Assembly: GCA_037039685.1 (NCBI GenBank)
Contig: JAWNGF010000005.1
Coordinates: 2,232,001-2,296,000, forward strand
Direction of reading: 5' to 3'
Source of the DNA: Ceratobasidium sp. AG-K
Taxonomy: Eukaryota > Basidiomycota > Agaricomycetes > Cantharellales > Ceratobasidiaceae
Length of the DNA: 64,000 nucleotides
Part shown: piece by piece, positions 24,183 to 34,428 of the stretch
Layout of the letters: every line of letters begins with the position of its first letter
How positions within the stretch are numbered: the first letter of the stretch is position 1
Position numbers and translations under genes: made by a program
Notes under the pieces: model-generated
Told to the model about the DNA's origin: nothing
What the model saw: only the letters and a program-made list of their open reading frames with translations
Databases searched by the model: none

Positions 24183-25570
24183 GGTGAGTCGAGTAGGAGT
24201 AACTGAGCTAGAGGCGAGTACTGATGATCAAGTTGAGGATACTACTAATAGTCCTTGAAAGCTGCTCTACTTATACTTCTTTCTAATGGGTATTCTGTCA
24301 CTTAATGGAGTAGGATCCCTTCCCTCCACCTCACTGGCTACTCCTTCTGCCTGACTTGGCGAAACAGTGCAAGGATGCTTGCCAAGGCCAGGCATCCTGA
24401 CCCCCAAGTCCGATCACTGTATGCAAGTCGATATCGTTCGTTGGCGACATGATAGCGATGATGTGCGTGCAAATTCATGTACAATCCATGGGCGTTCCAT
24501 GCGCTTGTGAGTTCCGAGACCGACAAAAAGCAGCCTGCAAACATGTCTGTTCAATAATGGAACAGCAAGCGGAGTGCTTCCAACAACGCTTGCATGCGCT
24601 TATAGCCTCCTGCTCATGCGACAGCGGAGCTTTTTGGCCGGTGAGATATATTGTAAATAGGCGAGCGAAGGCATAACTTGAGGATACATATCCCGATTGA
24701 TGAATTTGCAACTATTTGTGTTATGCCGACCAATATTCCCAAAGGGACAACTTTGATGCGCCGCTTGAGGGTACTGGCGGCCATGTCGGAGATGATGCCG
24801 TAATTGCTCACTAACGTGAATTCCCTCTCCATATCCGAGCATAGACAGGGGTGGGCATCTATGACCACAGCTGACATTCTTTATTCTTGTCGTGCCCGGT
24901 GTATTTATAGGTCGAGGGAGGCTGTAGAGGTTTCAGAACTTCACAGACAACAGGGAAAATATACTAGACGAGCTTAGATTCAGCCTATTTTGGTTTACTG
25001 AGATAAACCTTGCCAATTTCGTAGGAGTACGCAGTACGAACTTTTGTTCTCCTGGTTCACTACCCACATTAAACCCGCCCTTGCTGAATTTTCCGTGATT
25101 AAACTACTCGAGCAAACGGCGAATTTCGAAAAAATTCATGGTAGCGTTCAAGAAACAGAGATTAGCGTTGAGACGGCCTGAGAGGCTGGTTCCATGGGAT
25201 GCATACCTGGTTGATCCCACCGGTTGACACCTCCTTAGCTTTGAGTAGAAACACAAACCAAGGGGCGGTTGGAGAGAGCTATGACAGCTAATTTTGCCTG
25301 AGGACTTGATAACACATATGGTCACTCAGTCATGGATACTCCGTTATCCGCCGCGTAATCTGTGCACCTATGTTCGCATTCATAGGGCTTGAAGCCAAAC
25401 TTAGGTTGGGGAGATATCTGTATCGAAACGAATTCTATTCTATCGAAAACCAAGGACACTGTGCATACATGTAGACAATCGAAGGCATAGGGATAGTTGC
25501 AATTGGCATAGTAGACTGATAGTGCGCATGTAGTAAGCCCGCCGCTCAAACGCCGCGTCAGACCTCCAGT
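24183..25570. repeat. type A upstream region of copy 4 plus 3' flank unit of copy 5
   Basis: 24183 to about 24880 repeats the upstream block of copies 1, 2 and 5. About 25060-25570 repeats the downstream block of copies 1 and 2, including the open frame at 25104-25325 similar to 11951-12397. No other gene is supported. Confidence 0.5.
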
Positions 25571-26295
25571 CTAGTTGAACTTCCACGACACACCCTGCAG
25601 CTTGCCAGTGCCTGTGTAGGAGTGAGATCCAGATTAGCATTGTCTAGACACAAGACACAACGCTCTAGGACTCACCAAGAGGAGCGAACTGCTGGAACGC
25701 AGCCGGCGAAAGATCGATGTCGTTGTAGCCGCAGGCGTAGCAGCGGTCCACGATCCCGACCTTGATGGTCTTGCCTCCCCAGCTCACGTTCGCCGTCTTG
25801 CCTGCGCAGGCTTGGCTGTGGTTCGGGTTGGCGTCTGTGGAGTGGAGCGTATTAGTATTATATCGGTACACTCCAGGAAGCTAGGATCGAGGCACGAGCG
25901 GTCACTCACCGACCATCATCTCCTGGAAGAGGCTGGTGCCGATGGCAGCGACCCACTCGTAGTCCTGGTTCTGCCATCCGCAGGCACCGAGACCGACTGA
26001 GGGGTTGTCTGAAACACGTGTAGTAGGTTAGCATGAGCCGCAACAAATCCATAGCCCTGATTCGAATTCGAGTTCGACAACTTACAGTAGGTAGCCTATC
26101 AAGCCGAATGTGTCAGATACTACCCAGGTTCATGCTTGGATGGAAGCATGCACTCACCCAGCCGTTGTGGACGTCATAAGGAGCGCGAGCAGCCAGATCA
26201 CTGGATGCAGTGGTCTCGACGGGAGCAGCGACGACAGAGGAGGCGAATCCGAGGGCGGAGACGAGGACGGCAGAGAGCTTGGTGAAGGCGTGCAT
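25571..26295 (-). CDS. RlpA-like double-psi beta-barrel secreted protein, copy 5
   Basis: Exon 1 26158-26295, then the 10-nt exon and the same downstream exons, stop at 25571-25573. Introns match copy 4 and copy 6 almost exactly, while the 3' flank matches copies 2 and 3, so the gene is a mosaic. It is divergent to copy 6, with ATGs about 1,160 nt apart, which repeats the layout of copies 2 and 3. Confidence 0.85.
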
Positions 26296-27455
26296 GGCGA
26301 ATCGAGTGAGAGTAACTAAGCTGGAGGCGAATGCTGATGATCAGTTGGAGGTGCTGCTCTTTGGCCATTACAACTACTCTTTTTATACCCCTTTACAACA
26401 GATGTCCCGTTACTCGCCGGTATACTGGCCGCCTCCCTCTACCCCATTGGCAACACCTGTCGCTTGACCTGGCGGGGCGCTCGCATGATGCTCGCCCAGA
26501 CCACGTATCAGGATCTTTAAGTCGGATCACTGTATGCGGGTCGATGTTTATTATTGCCGGTATGATAGCGCTGGTATGCGAGCCAATCCATGTCCGAACC
26601 ACGGATCTCCCACACGCTCACCAGTTCTGAGGCGAACGAAAAACAGCCTGCAAACATGTCGACATAACAATGGTATGGTAAGCGGAGCGCTTCGAACAAC
26701 GCCTACATGCGCTTACCATTTCATGCTCATGCGATAGCGGAGTTTATTGGCCGGTGGGGCATATGTAAATGAGCGAGCCGAGGTATAACTTGAGGACACA
26801 CAGATCCCGGCTGATGAATTTGCAATCGTTGTATTATGCCGGTCCGTACACACAAACGAAGCAACTGTGATGCGCCGCTTAAGGATGCCAGCGGCCACGT
26901 CGGGGAGGTATGCGCACATGGCTAACTCGGCTATGATTTGCCTGACGCTCCTTAGGCCTGCATTGCTGCCGTTAACTTCTTGCCAGTGACGCACGTTGTG
27001 GGAATGGTGAAGAAGCCCGACTCAAAGGAATGATTCGGAAGGCGCGACAATGGTCTGCATGAGCGACTGAGTGAAACCAGAGTACGAGTTCAAGCACGAT
27101 CTGCCTAGCAACTGGAGTACGCCAGTAGGAATCTACGCAGTTGTGAGTGGTGTCCCCAGTACTACTAGTCGGCGTATCAAACTCGCATATATAGAACATC
27201 TTAAGCGCGGTGTATGCGTATTGATCGGGCAGGAAATTATGTTCCGACGCACCAGGTTATGGAGGAGCGAAAGGTTCAAGTCGAAAAACATTTCACGTTA
27301 CGCACCCAAAGACCAGAACGACGGGTGGAGAAGTATAGATGACACTGCATATGGAAGGGAGAAAGGTCTACTTAAGGTGTAGTAGTCTTGGGTCAATCAC
27401 CTCACAGTTCGACTCCAGTTGACATTCGCTTCCAGCTACTCTCACTCGACTCGCC
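26296..27455. promoter_or_regulatory. divergent promoter region between RlpA copies 5 and 6
   Basis: The left part is the type A upstream block; the right part (about 27070-27455) is type B, as between copies 2 and 3. No gene inside is supported. Confidence 0.5.
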
Positions 27456-28180
27456 ATGCACGCCTTCACCAAGCTCTCTGCCGTCCTCGTCTCCGCCCTC
27501 GGATTCGCCTCTTCCGCCGCCGCCGCTCCCGTTGAGACCACTGCATCCAGTGATCTGGCTGCTCGCGCTCCTTATGACGTCCACAACGGCTGGGTGAGTA
27601 CATGCTTCCATCCAAGCATGAACCTGGGTAGTATCTGACACATTCGGCTTGATAGGCTACCTACTGTAAGTTGTCGAACTCGAATTCGAATCAGGGCTAT
27701 GGATTTGTTGCGGCTCATGCTAACCTACTACACGTGTTTCAGACAACCCCTCAGTCGGTCTCGGTGCCTGCGGATGGCAGAACCAGGACTACGAGTGGGT
27801 CGCTGCCATCGGCACCAGCCTCTTCCAGGAGATGATGGTCGGTGAGTGACCGCTCGTGCCTCGATCCTAGCTTCCTGGAGTGTACCGATATAATACTAAT
27901 ACGCTCCACTCCACAGACGCCAACCCGAACCACAGCCAAGCCTGCGCAGGCAAGACGGCGAACGTGAGCTGGGGAGGCAAGACCATCAAGGTCGGGATCG
28001 TGGACCGCTGCTACGCCTGTGGCTACAACGACATCGACCTCTCACCGGCTGCGTTCCAGCAGTTCGCTCCTCTTGGTGAGTCCTAGAGCGTTGTGTCTCG
28101 TGTCTAGACAATGCTAATCTGGATCTCACTCCTACACAGGCACTGGCAAGCTGCAGGGTGTGTCGTGGAAGTTCAACTAG
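27456..28180 (+). CDS. RlpA-like double-psi beta-barrel secreted protein, copy 6
   Basis: Exon 1 27456-27593, 10-nt exon 27656-27665, stop at 28178-28180, 148 residues. The body is near-identical to copies 4 and 5. Promoter type is that of copy 3, and the 3' flank is closest to copy 4. All conserved barrel residues (DRC, DIDLS, GACGW) are intact. Confidence 0.85.
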
Positions 28181-29349
28181 TCGCGAGGTCTGACGCAGTC
28201 TCAGCGCCAAGCTACCTATATATGCCCACCATTATGCCAATTAGTCCTATGCCTTTGCCCATCCGTGCATATGCAAAACATCCCTTGGTTTCAATAGAAT
28301 AAAACTCGTTTGGCTGTGATTTCCATTGCGTTTGAAAGCTCCTAAAACCACTATAATGCTGATGCTTGATTGCCACGCGTCTGCATCGGGAAACGTCGTT
28401 AGCGCTGACGGTGATTAGATAGTTGATAAGATGCCGACAGTTTTAGTCGTCGCTTGTCGAGGCTCGTAAGACTGTTGAGACACGGTAATTGCATCATAAT
28501 GTGGGATGTCAATATAATATATCTAAGTGCCACTTCAGACTTAGTTACCACGTGATTTATCACGAGTTGACTTATTGGGCCGCGATTCGCATAAATGCTT
28601 ATTCGATGAGCGCTGCTGTCCATTCATGTGCTGTCCACGCTCGCGCTCCTGGGTTTCGCCTTGACATGTATACGGCGCAAACATTTGTCCGTGGGAGGCT
28701 TTGCTGACGTCTATTTAGTAGTCGTTGCTTGCTTCGCCATTCTCACATCCCCTCCCTCCGGGCCATATGCTAAGCCCGACCGGCATATATTCACATCCCC
28801 CCCTCACGCCAACAACTCTCTTAATGCGACCTGTTGCCCCTCAAATGATTTAGTGTCAGCATACATGCAATCTACACCAATGTAAGGACTCGCCGTACAC
28901 CCGAGTTTGAGAACAAAAGGCTAACATACAAAAACGCATGTAGCAATTGAAGGGGTGAGTCAAACTTGACGAATCATTATCCACAAGTAACTGAGAGTCA
29001 ATTGCAGGGTGTGTGGTGACGGTAGATGGGGGAAACACAAAGATTCATTCACAGTAACTGATAGCTTGTGCGCGTTGTAAATTGTACACCCTCGAGCCTG
29101 TATTTTCAGTTGTCACGCTATTTATCTATATACCATTATGTCCAATATAGCATAATTGATACATATTTAACCTGACAAAAACAGGAGTGAGCCTATCGAC
29201 GGTGTCAGAACTAACGGGCTGTGTAAATCTGGGGTGTAAATATCAGTATGAGCAAGTCTAATAAGGCTGAGGCAATCGTGCAAGTCTGGTATAACATTAC
29301 GGCAATAGTCCTGGCTGAAAGATTGAGACCGCGGGTAATGGTGCCAACA
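28181..29349. other. intergenic
   Basis: 3' flank of RlpA copy 6, then AT-rich DNA to the LINE insertion point. Some short open frames exist, but nothing I can support as a gene. Confidence 0.4.
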
Positions 29350-29554
29350 GATTAGTCACTTTTTTTTTTTTTTTTGAATCGTGTATATAATTAAGTTGTG
29401 TCGAGGCATTGCCTTATGTACAAACTTCTGTAAGGATCTACGGGCAGAGCGAGAAGGGAAAAGGAGGACAGAGCAAAACAAGAGGGAGACTAAGCATGAG
29501 GGAAGGAGAGAAGGAACTGAAGACACACTAGATACTGAGGACAAAATATGTTAA

Positions 29555-32500
29555 CTATCTAAGCGAGGATGCGAAACGGCCCGTGGCCTTGATAAAACCG
29601 AGAAGAATCCGGATGCCCTCCGGCGACGAGAGGAGATAGCCGAGTGACAAATACTCCCGCCCCTTTGAGCCCAGATGCTCGTGTCGTTCCGCCCCTAAAG
29701 CTGGACAACGTGTGATGAAATGTGTGACCGTTTCGGGCTCTGTGTTGCACAAAGAGCACATGTCGGTGTCTACGGTGTTGATACGATGCAGGTGGAACCC
29801 GAGGGCGACGTGTCCTGAGATCAGGCGGAAAAGGAGCGTGGCTCTCGAGCGATTAAGGCCGTCGACCATTCCAAAGTGGGACCTAGGATCCACCATGTGT
29901 AGTCTCCTTCTCAGCTTGGCTGCCGCCTTCGAGTTGGCCCATAGTCTGCCAGCCATTTTGCGGTTCGCCATGACGAAATCTTCGCGGAGTTTCTGCGGGT
30001 CCTTGAGGGGGGTGTAGGTCGAGAGGAAAGGGTGTATTCGGCTAGGGGGGTATGTCTTGCCACGCGTTGCAGCCTTCGCTTCTCGGTCGGCCTCATCGTT
30101 TCCGAAAATCCTTGCGTGTGCCGGGCACCAAGCTAGTCGGAGGCTGTGCCCTTTAAGCGATCGTCTGGCTCTCTGGAGCGTCTTTCGTGTGACTTTAAGC
30201 AGGAGGCCTGGGACGGCCGTGCTCTCGCCCAGTATCGCCCTGATTGCCACTTGCGAGTCCGAGTACACTACCACCTCCTCTACCGGAGGGTCGCTCTCCA
30301 CCAGGTGGAACGCGAGGAGCAGGGCTACGACCTCCGCCTCCAAAGCCGTACGCTCGCCCCCATCCGCCAGCCTGAAGCCAGCCTCCATTCTGCGTATGCC
30401 GTTCTCGAACAGGACCGCCGCTGCTCCAATACCGTCTGTCCCTGCCGCTCCATCTGCGTGGATCGTGACCGGGGTGTTGTCCGTTCGTGTCGCTGCCTTG
30501 GCGTCTGTCTTGGCTGGGAAAGTGACCCCGCACCCTCGCGCCGCTCTTGCCAATTGTAGGGAGCGTTTCTCGATGTCTGCGGGTCTGCAGTTTGCGAACT
30601 GGAGGATAGCTTGTAAAGGCGGTACGTGTTTCCTTCTTCCCCTGAAACATTTTGTCACTGACTTGGCTAGCGGGTGTTCGGCCGGGCTCGAGGCTAGACG
30701 TGTGGCGGCGCGGTGGCATACATCGTTGAGTCGGAGGTGCATCGGGAGGAGGGAGGCGAAAGCGTCGAGCATGTCGGTTGGAGTAGAGCGCATGGCCCCC
30801 AAAACTACTCTGGTAGCGACGTTCTGTATGCGAGCCAGACGCTTCGCTGTGCCAATTGATCCACGCCCTTTCTTCCCTGGGGTGTCGCTTAGGGTGACTG
30901 GCGTGAACCACACATCGGCGGCGTACGTGAAACGCGGGACGGCCACGCTGAGGTATAGCCGTTGGACGATTGCTGGAGAGGCTCCGTAGGAGAAACGGGC
31001 TAGCCTTCCGAGCTGCGAGACCCACGCCATTCCCTTTGCGAGCGCGTTGTTGGCCTGGTCCTTCCACCTCAGCTCTTGATCTAGGCAGACCCCCAGAAGG
31101 GTGTGTATGCGGGAAGGGGTAATCGAGTGTGGGCCGATAGTGAGTTCTGGTCGAGGTAACCCTTTTCTGGTTGCAAAGTCGATACAGGCGGTCTTGTCAA
31201 GCTCGAACTCCGAGTGGTGTGTACGGGACCATTCCATCGCGCCTCCAGGCCGCTCCATCATATCCTCCAACATCGCGTGCGTATCCTCAAAGGTTTTCCC
31301 CCAAACGACGTATGTAATATCATCGATGTAGCCTAAACACCGTTCCCTGGCTTTCTCCCTGGCCACTCGGACGAGTCCGCTGTTGTACAGGAGGTAGAAG
31401 ATTACCGACAAGGGACATCCCTGGTCTATTCCGTTAAGGACCGGCAGTTGCTCCGATTCGTAGTCGTCAAAGGCAAGACACGTTGTGCGACCCTCGAGCT
31501 TCGCTAGCATCCAGACAATGTATGGTTCGGGTACACCGACGGCTCGCATGTTTTCAGCCAGGCGGGTAGGGACCGCGTGTGGGAAGGCGCCTTTCACGTC
31601 AAGGAACAGAGCCGAGGCAACCTGCCCTCTAGCCCACGCATCCTTTACAGTTTGGACGAGGAGATGGAGCGCGTCTGTGGTCGTTCTGCCTGCCCGGCCG
31701 CCAAAGTGGTGGTCCGGTAGCCAGTGGTGCTTTTCGGCGAGGGTGTTGAGACGGTAGGCGACGCATGCCGACAAGATCTTGCTGGAGACGTTGAGTAGAG
31801 CTATGGGACGGTAGGCTTTCGGGATCGTGTAGTTCGGCTTGCCAGGCTTCCTGAGTACGACGGTGCGGGATTGCCTCCACAGCGCAGGGTAGATTCCGAG
31901 TCGAAGAGAGGCGCGGAAGATCGGGATGAGGTGGTCGACTAGTCTCTCAGGGGCGTACTTGTAGAGGCAGGCTGGCAGGCCATCCGGTCCAGAGGCCTTG
32001 AAAGGCTTCAGGGCTTTGATCGCCCTTTGGATATCTTCGTTGGTAAGATCTGGCAGGTCGCAGACCGGGGTTGGCGGACTGGGGCTTGGCAATACTGGGG
32101 TGACGGGGGGCGCTGGGAAGAAGGCGTCGAGCAGAACCCGGCTTTTTGTGGCGTTGTCACTGGCGGACGCTGAACTCCCTTCGGTGTCTGTGTAGCTGAG
32201 GTTTGGGACTCTGGCCCGGCCCCCATCCGACGGGTTACTGCTGACATAACGCGAGGCCGTCCATATGCTCTCCTCGTCCAGCTTTTCCAGAAAACATTCC
32301 CAATGTTCCCGCTTTGAATCCTTGATCTGCTGCGTGTAGATGTTTCTCGCCCTCCGGTGCTCCTCATGGCAAGGGTGGTCTGGCGATCGCCTGTGGCGGT
32401 ACGATTGCCTCGCCGCTACCTTGACGCTGCGTCGGAGTCGCGTGAGCCTTTTTGACCACCAGCGTTTCGTGTACGGGCAGATTTCAGAGCGGGGCATGGA

Positions 32501-33427
32501 TGCCGAGGCTGCGTCCCGGATGGCTTGCGTGAGTTTCTCCACTCGCGTGTCGAGTTCGCTCTGCGATCGGATCCTTCTCCGCCCTGGTAGGCCCTGCAGG
32601 CGTGTCTCTAATTCTGTCCTGTACGTGTCCCAGTCCCCATCCTTGAAGTTGAGCCGCAATGGGGGGTATACTCTCGCCGGGGTGACCTGGATTCGAGTGC
32701 AAATGGGAAGGTGATCCGTGCGGGGTGGTCGTCTCTCCGGGGCCGTGTCGCACGCGGTAAGGTTGTCCAGGAGATCCGCCGACAGAAATACATTGTCGGG
32801 TCTAGTGTAGTTTTTTGTGGACGTGGACTGCAGCGTTGGGGTATCTTTAGGGAGGGCCATCTGGAGGTCGAAGGTGCCAGTGAGTTCGATGAGTGTTTGG
32901 GCGAGGTCCAGGTTGGCAGTTGTGAAGAGGTGCGAGTTCCGGTCTTCGTCCCACATGGGGTGGTGGCGGTTCATATCCCCGAGCAAGATGCATTTTTCGT
33001 CTGGCGCAGTGCCAGAGAGGATCGAATGAATTGGGGGCAGAGAGGAGTTTCGCTCGCAGGGGTTGTATATGTTCAGGACAAGGATCGACCCTAGACTTGT
33101 GCGCAGCCGCACCGCGGTGATGTCGGGGCACGGGCACTCCACTTGTTCCCATCCATTCGTAAGCAGCATAGGGTGTATGGCCATCATTGAGCGTGAGCGT
33201 GGGGCGTTGTCTGTGAGGTGTGTGGACGGGTATATGGGTCTCCAGCCAGCTGGGATTCGCGAGTTATTAAAGTGGTCAAGGTACGGTTCTTGAAAGGCAA
33301 GTATAGAGGCAGATATAATCCTCGGGTCGTGAATGAAAGCTAGCTGTGCCTCGCAGGACTTGTTTACGTTGAGTTGCCACAAGACCAACTCTTCGCCCTC
33401 GAAGTAAGGTTCTGGAGTCTCACTCAT
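29555..33427 (-). CDS. LINE ORF2: AP-like endonuclease, reverse transcriptase, RNase H
   Basis: 1290 residues, uninterrupted. Residues about 1-245 form an endonuclease of the exonuclease-endonuclease-phosphatase fold (WQLNVNKS, FQEPY, LLGDMNRHHP, TDHLPICT). The reverse transcriptase spans about 450-740 with LDVKGAFPHAVP, GIDQGCPLS and the catalytic YIDD near residue 697. RNase H follows, from about 985, with IHADGAAG, ALEAEVVAL, YSDSQVA and an Asn-Asp-Glu-Ala-Asp segment. Near the C-terminus is a CCHC-like motif (CSLCN...HFITRC). It copies the element RNA at the target by target-primed reverse transcription. Its ATG overlaps the ORF1 stop in the sequence TAATG. Confidence 0.93.
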   Translation of the reverse strand: MSETPEPYFEGEELVLWQLNVNKSCEAQLAFIHDPRIISASILAFQEPYLDHFNNSRIPAGWRPIYPSTHLTDNAPRSRSMMAIHPMLLTNGWEQVECPCPDITAVRLRTSLGSILVLNIYNPCERNSSLPPIHSILSGTAPDEKCILLGDMNRHHPMWDEDRNSHLFTTANLDLAQTLIELTGTFDLQMALPKDTPTLQSTSTKNYTRPDNVFLSADLLDNLTACDTAPERRPPRTDHLPICTRIQVTPARVYPPLRLNFKDGDWDTYRTELETRLQGLPGRRRIRSQSELDTRVEKLTQAIRDAASASMPRSEICPYTKRWWSKRLTRLRRSVKVAARQSYRHRRSPDHPCHEEHRRARNIYTQQIKDSKREHWECFLEKLDEESIWTASRYVSSNPSDGGRARVPNLSYTDTEGSSASASDNATKSRVLLDAFFPAPPVTPVLPSPSPPTPVCDLPDLTNEDIQRAIKALKPFKASGPDGLPACLYKYAPERLVDHLIPIFRASLRLGIYPALWRQSRTVVLRKPGKPNYTIPKAYRPIALLNVSSKILSACVAYRLNTLAEKHHWLPDHHFGGRAGRTTTDALHLLVQTVKDAWARGQVASALFLDVKGAFPHAVPTRLAENMRAVGVPEPYIVWMLAKLEGRTTCLAFDDYESEQLPVLNGIDQGCPLSVIFYLLYNSGLVRVAREKARERCLGYIDDITYVVWGKTFEDTHAMLEDMMERPGGAMEWSRTHHSEFELDKTACIDFATRKGLPRPELTIGPHSITPSRIHTLLGVCLDQELRWKDQANNALAKGMAWVSQLGRLARFSYGASPAIVQRLYLSVAVPRFTYAADVWFTPVTLSDTPGKKGRGSIGTAKRLARIQNVATRVVLGAMRSTPTDMLDAFASLLPMHLRLNDVCHRAATRLASSPAEHPLAKSVTKCFRGRRKHVPPLQAILQFANCRPADIEKRSLQLARAARGCGVTFPAKTDAKAATRTDNTPVTIHADGAAGTDGIGAAAVLFENGIRRMEAGFRLADGGERTALEAEVVALLLAFHLVESDPPVEEVVVYSDSQVAIRAILGESTAVPGLLLKVTRKTLQRARRSLKGHSLRLAWCPAHARIFGNDEADREAKAATRGKTYPPSRIHPFLSTYTPLKDPQKLREDFVMANRKMAGRLWANSKAAAKLRRRLHMVDPRSHFGMVDGLNRSRATLLFRLISGHVALGFHLHRINTVDTDMCSLCNTEPETVTHFITRCPALGAERHEHLGSKGREYLSLGYLLSSPEGIRILLGFIKATGRFASSLR

Positions 33428-34428
33428 TAAATATGAGTGGGGGTCAACGCCCTCACGGTGGCGGTAGTAGTGTCTGACGCTGACGAGACGGAGTGGCGGC
33501 GCGCCCTGGTAAGCGGGAACCTGGGTGACTCTGCGACATCTTCCGCCCCGGCAGATGGCCCAACAGGGGGCTCACTGATATCCCAGTCAGCTTCTGAGGC
33601 AGAGCCGTTCCCCCAGGTAGAAACTGCGGGCTGGCTTGGCGAGTCATCACGGATGGTTATGCGCGGGTGTAGACGATCGTAAATGGTAGTCTGGCGGAGC
33701 TGGTTGGAGGACCCATAGGCGCGCGGCGGGAGTAGCTCATCGTCACCATATCCCTGGAATGGACCCCTGAAGCCGAAGAAGGGAGCCGGCTCGTCAACGG
33801 GCGCTGCTGGTGGGGTAGGGTTGAAAAAGCGCCGCCGGTTGTCTGGCTTGCGCTCGTTGAGCCGGTTGCGTGCTGCTTGGAAGGCGGGGCATTGTCGGTC
33901 CCAAGAGCAGTGGGTGTCTGTTTTGCAGCTGACACAGTGTTTCAACTCCTTCTTGTCGCAGTTTGAGAACCTATGGCCTCCTCCGCAGTGGCTGCACGTA
34001 TCTCCTGATTCCTTGCATTTCGCTGCCAGATGACCATATTTCTGGCATTTCAGGCATCGTATGGGGTCCTCCTCAAGCCGCCTGATCTGGACGGGGGCAA
34101 ACTCGATTCTGCCACCCTTACTGATGAGCCTGTCTGCAACGTCCATAGACCTGAGTTCCGCCTTCAAGACTGCGTAGGGTTGGCCAGTTGCACGCCTGGC
34201 TAGGGGTTTGAACCAGGAGACCGATAGGATGTCCCCGGTGTCTAGGCCATTCTCGCGTTCAACAGCGCCAGTTGCGTCTTCCTGGTCTACTCTGAAGACG
34301 GTGGTGACCCGCTCGATCTTGACGATGGCGTGCTGCCCCTTGCATTTTATATCGCTGCCAAAACCTTGTTCAAAAGCCTTGGCTACTGGGCCCATGCTCA
34401 GCCAGCTCGCTTGCTCCGCCGTTTCCAT
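33427..34428 (-). CDS. LINE ORF1, C-terminal part with zinc knuckles
   Basis: 333 residues from the first ATG. They include three clustered Cys/His knuckles (CLKCQKYGHLAAKC, CSHCGGGHRFSNC, CVSCKTDTHCSWDRQC), as in ORF1 nucleic-acid-binding proteins of Tad elements. Preceding sequence has an RNA-binding-like fold region. The frame overlaps the upstream open frame (34398-35366) by 31 nt in another phase, so ORF1 is probably one protein broken by an indel, unless the element uses two proteins or a frameshift. Confidence 0.8.
   Translation of the reverse strand: METAEQASWLSMGPVAKAFEQGFGSDIKCKGQHAIVKIERVTTVFRVDQEDATGAVERENGLDTGDILSVSWFKPLARRATGQPYAVLKAELRSMDVADRLISKGGRIEFAPVQIRRLEEDPIRCLKCQKYGHLAAKCKESGDTCSHCGGGHRFSNCDKKELKHCVSCKTDTHCSWDRQCPAFQAARNRLNERKPDNRRRFFNPTPPAAPVDEPAPFFGFRGPFQGYGDDELLPPRAYGSSNQLRQTTIYDRLHPRITIRDDSPSQPAVSTWGNGSASEADWDISEPPVGPSAGAEDVAESPRFPLTRARRHSVSSASDTTTATVRALTPTHI

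Noticed and set aside
28628..28885. 85-codon plus-strand frame with a hydrophobic start
   Set aside because: No cysteine pattern, splice context or similarity I recognise; insufficient support.
30057..30989. 310-codon open frame on the plus strand
   Set aside because: It lies antisense to LINE ORF2 over the RNase H region and has no domain; it is a shadow of GC-rich coding sequence.
30195..31067. 290-codon open frame on the minus strand in another phase
   Set aside because: Overlaps the intact LINE ORF2 and is low-complexity; a shadow frame.
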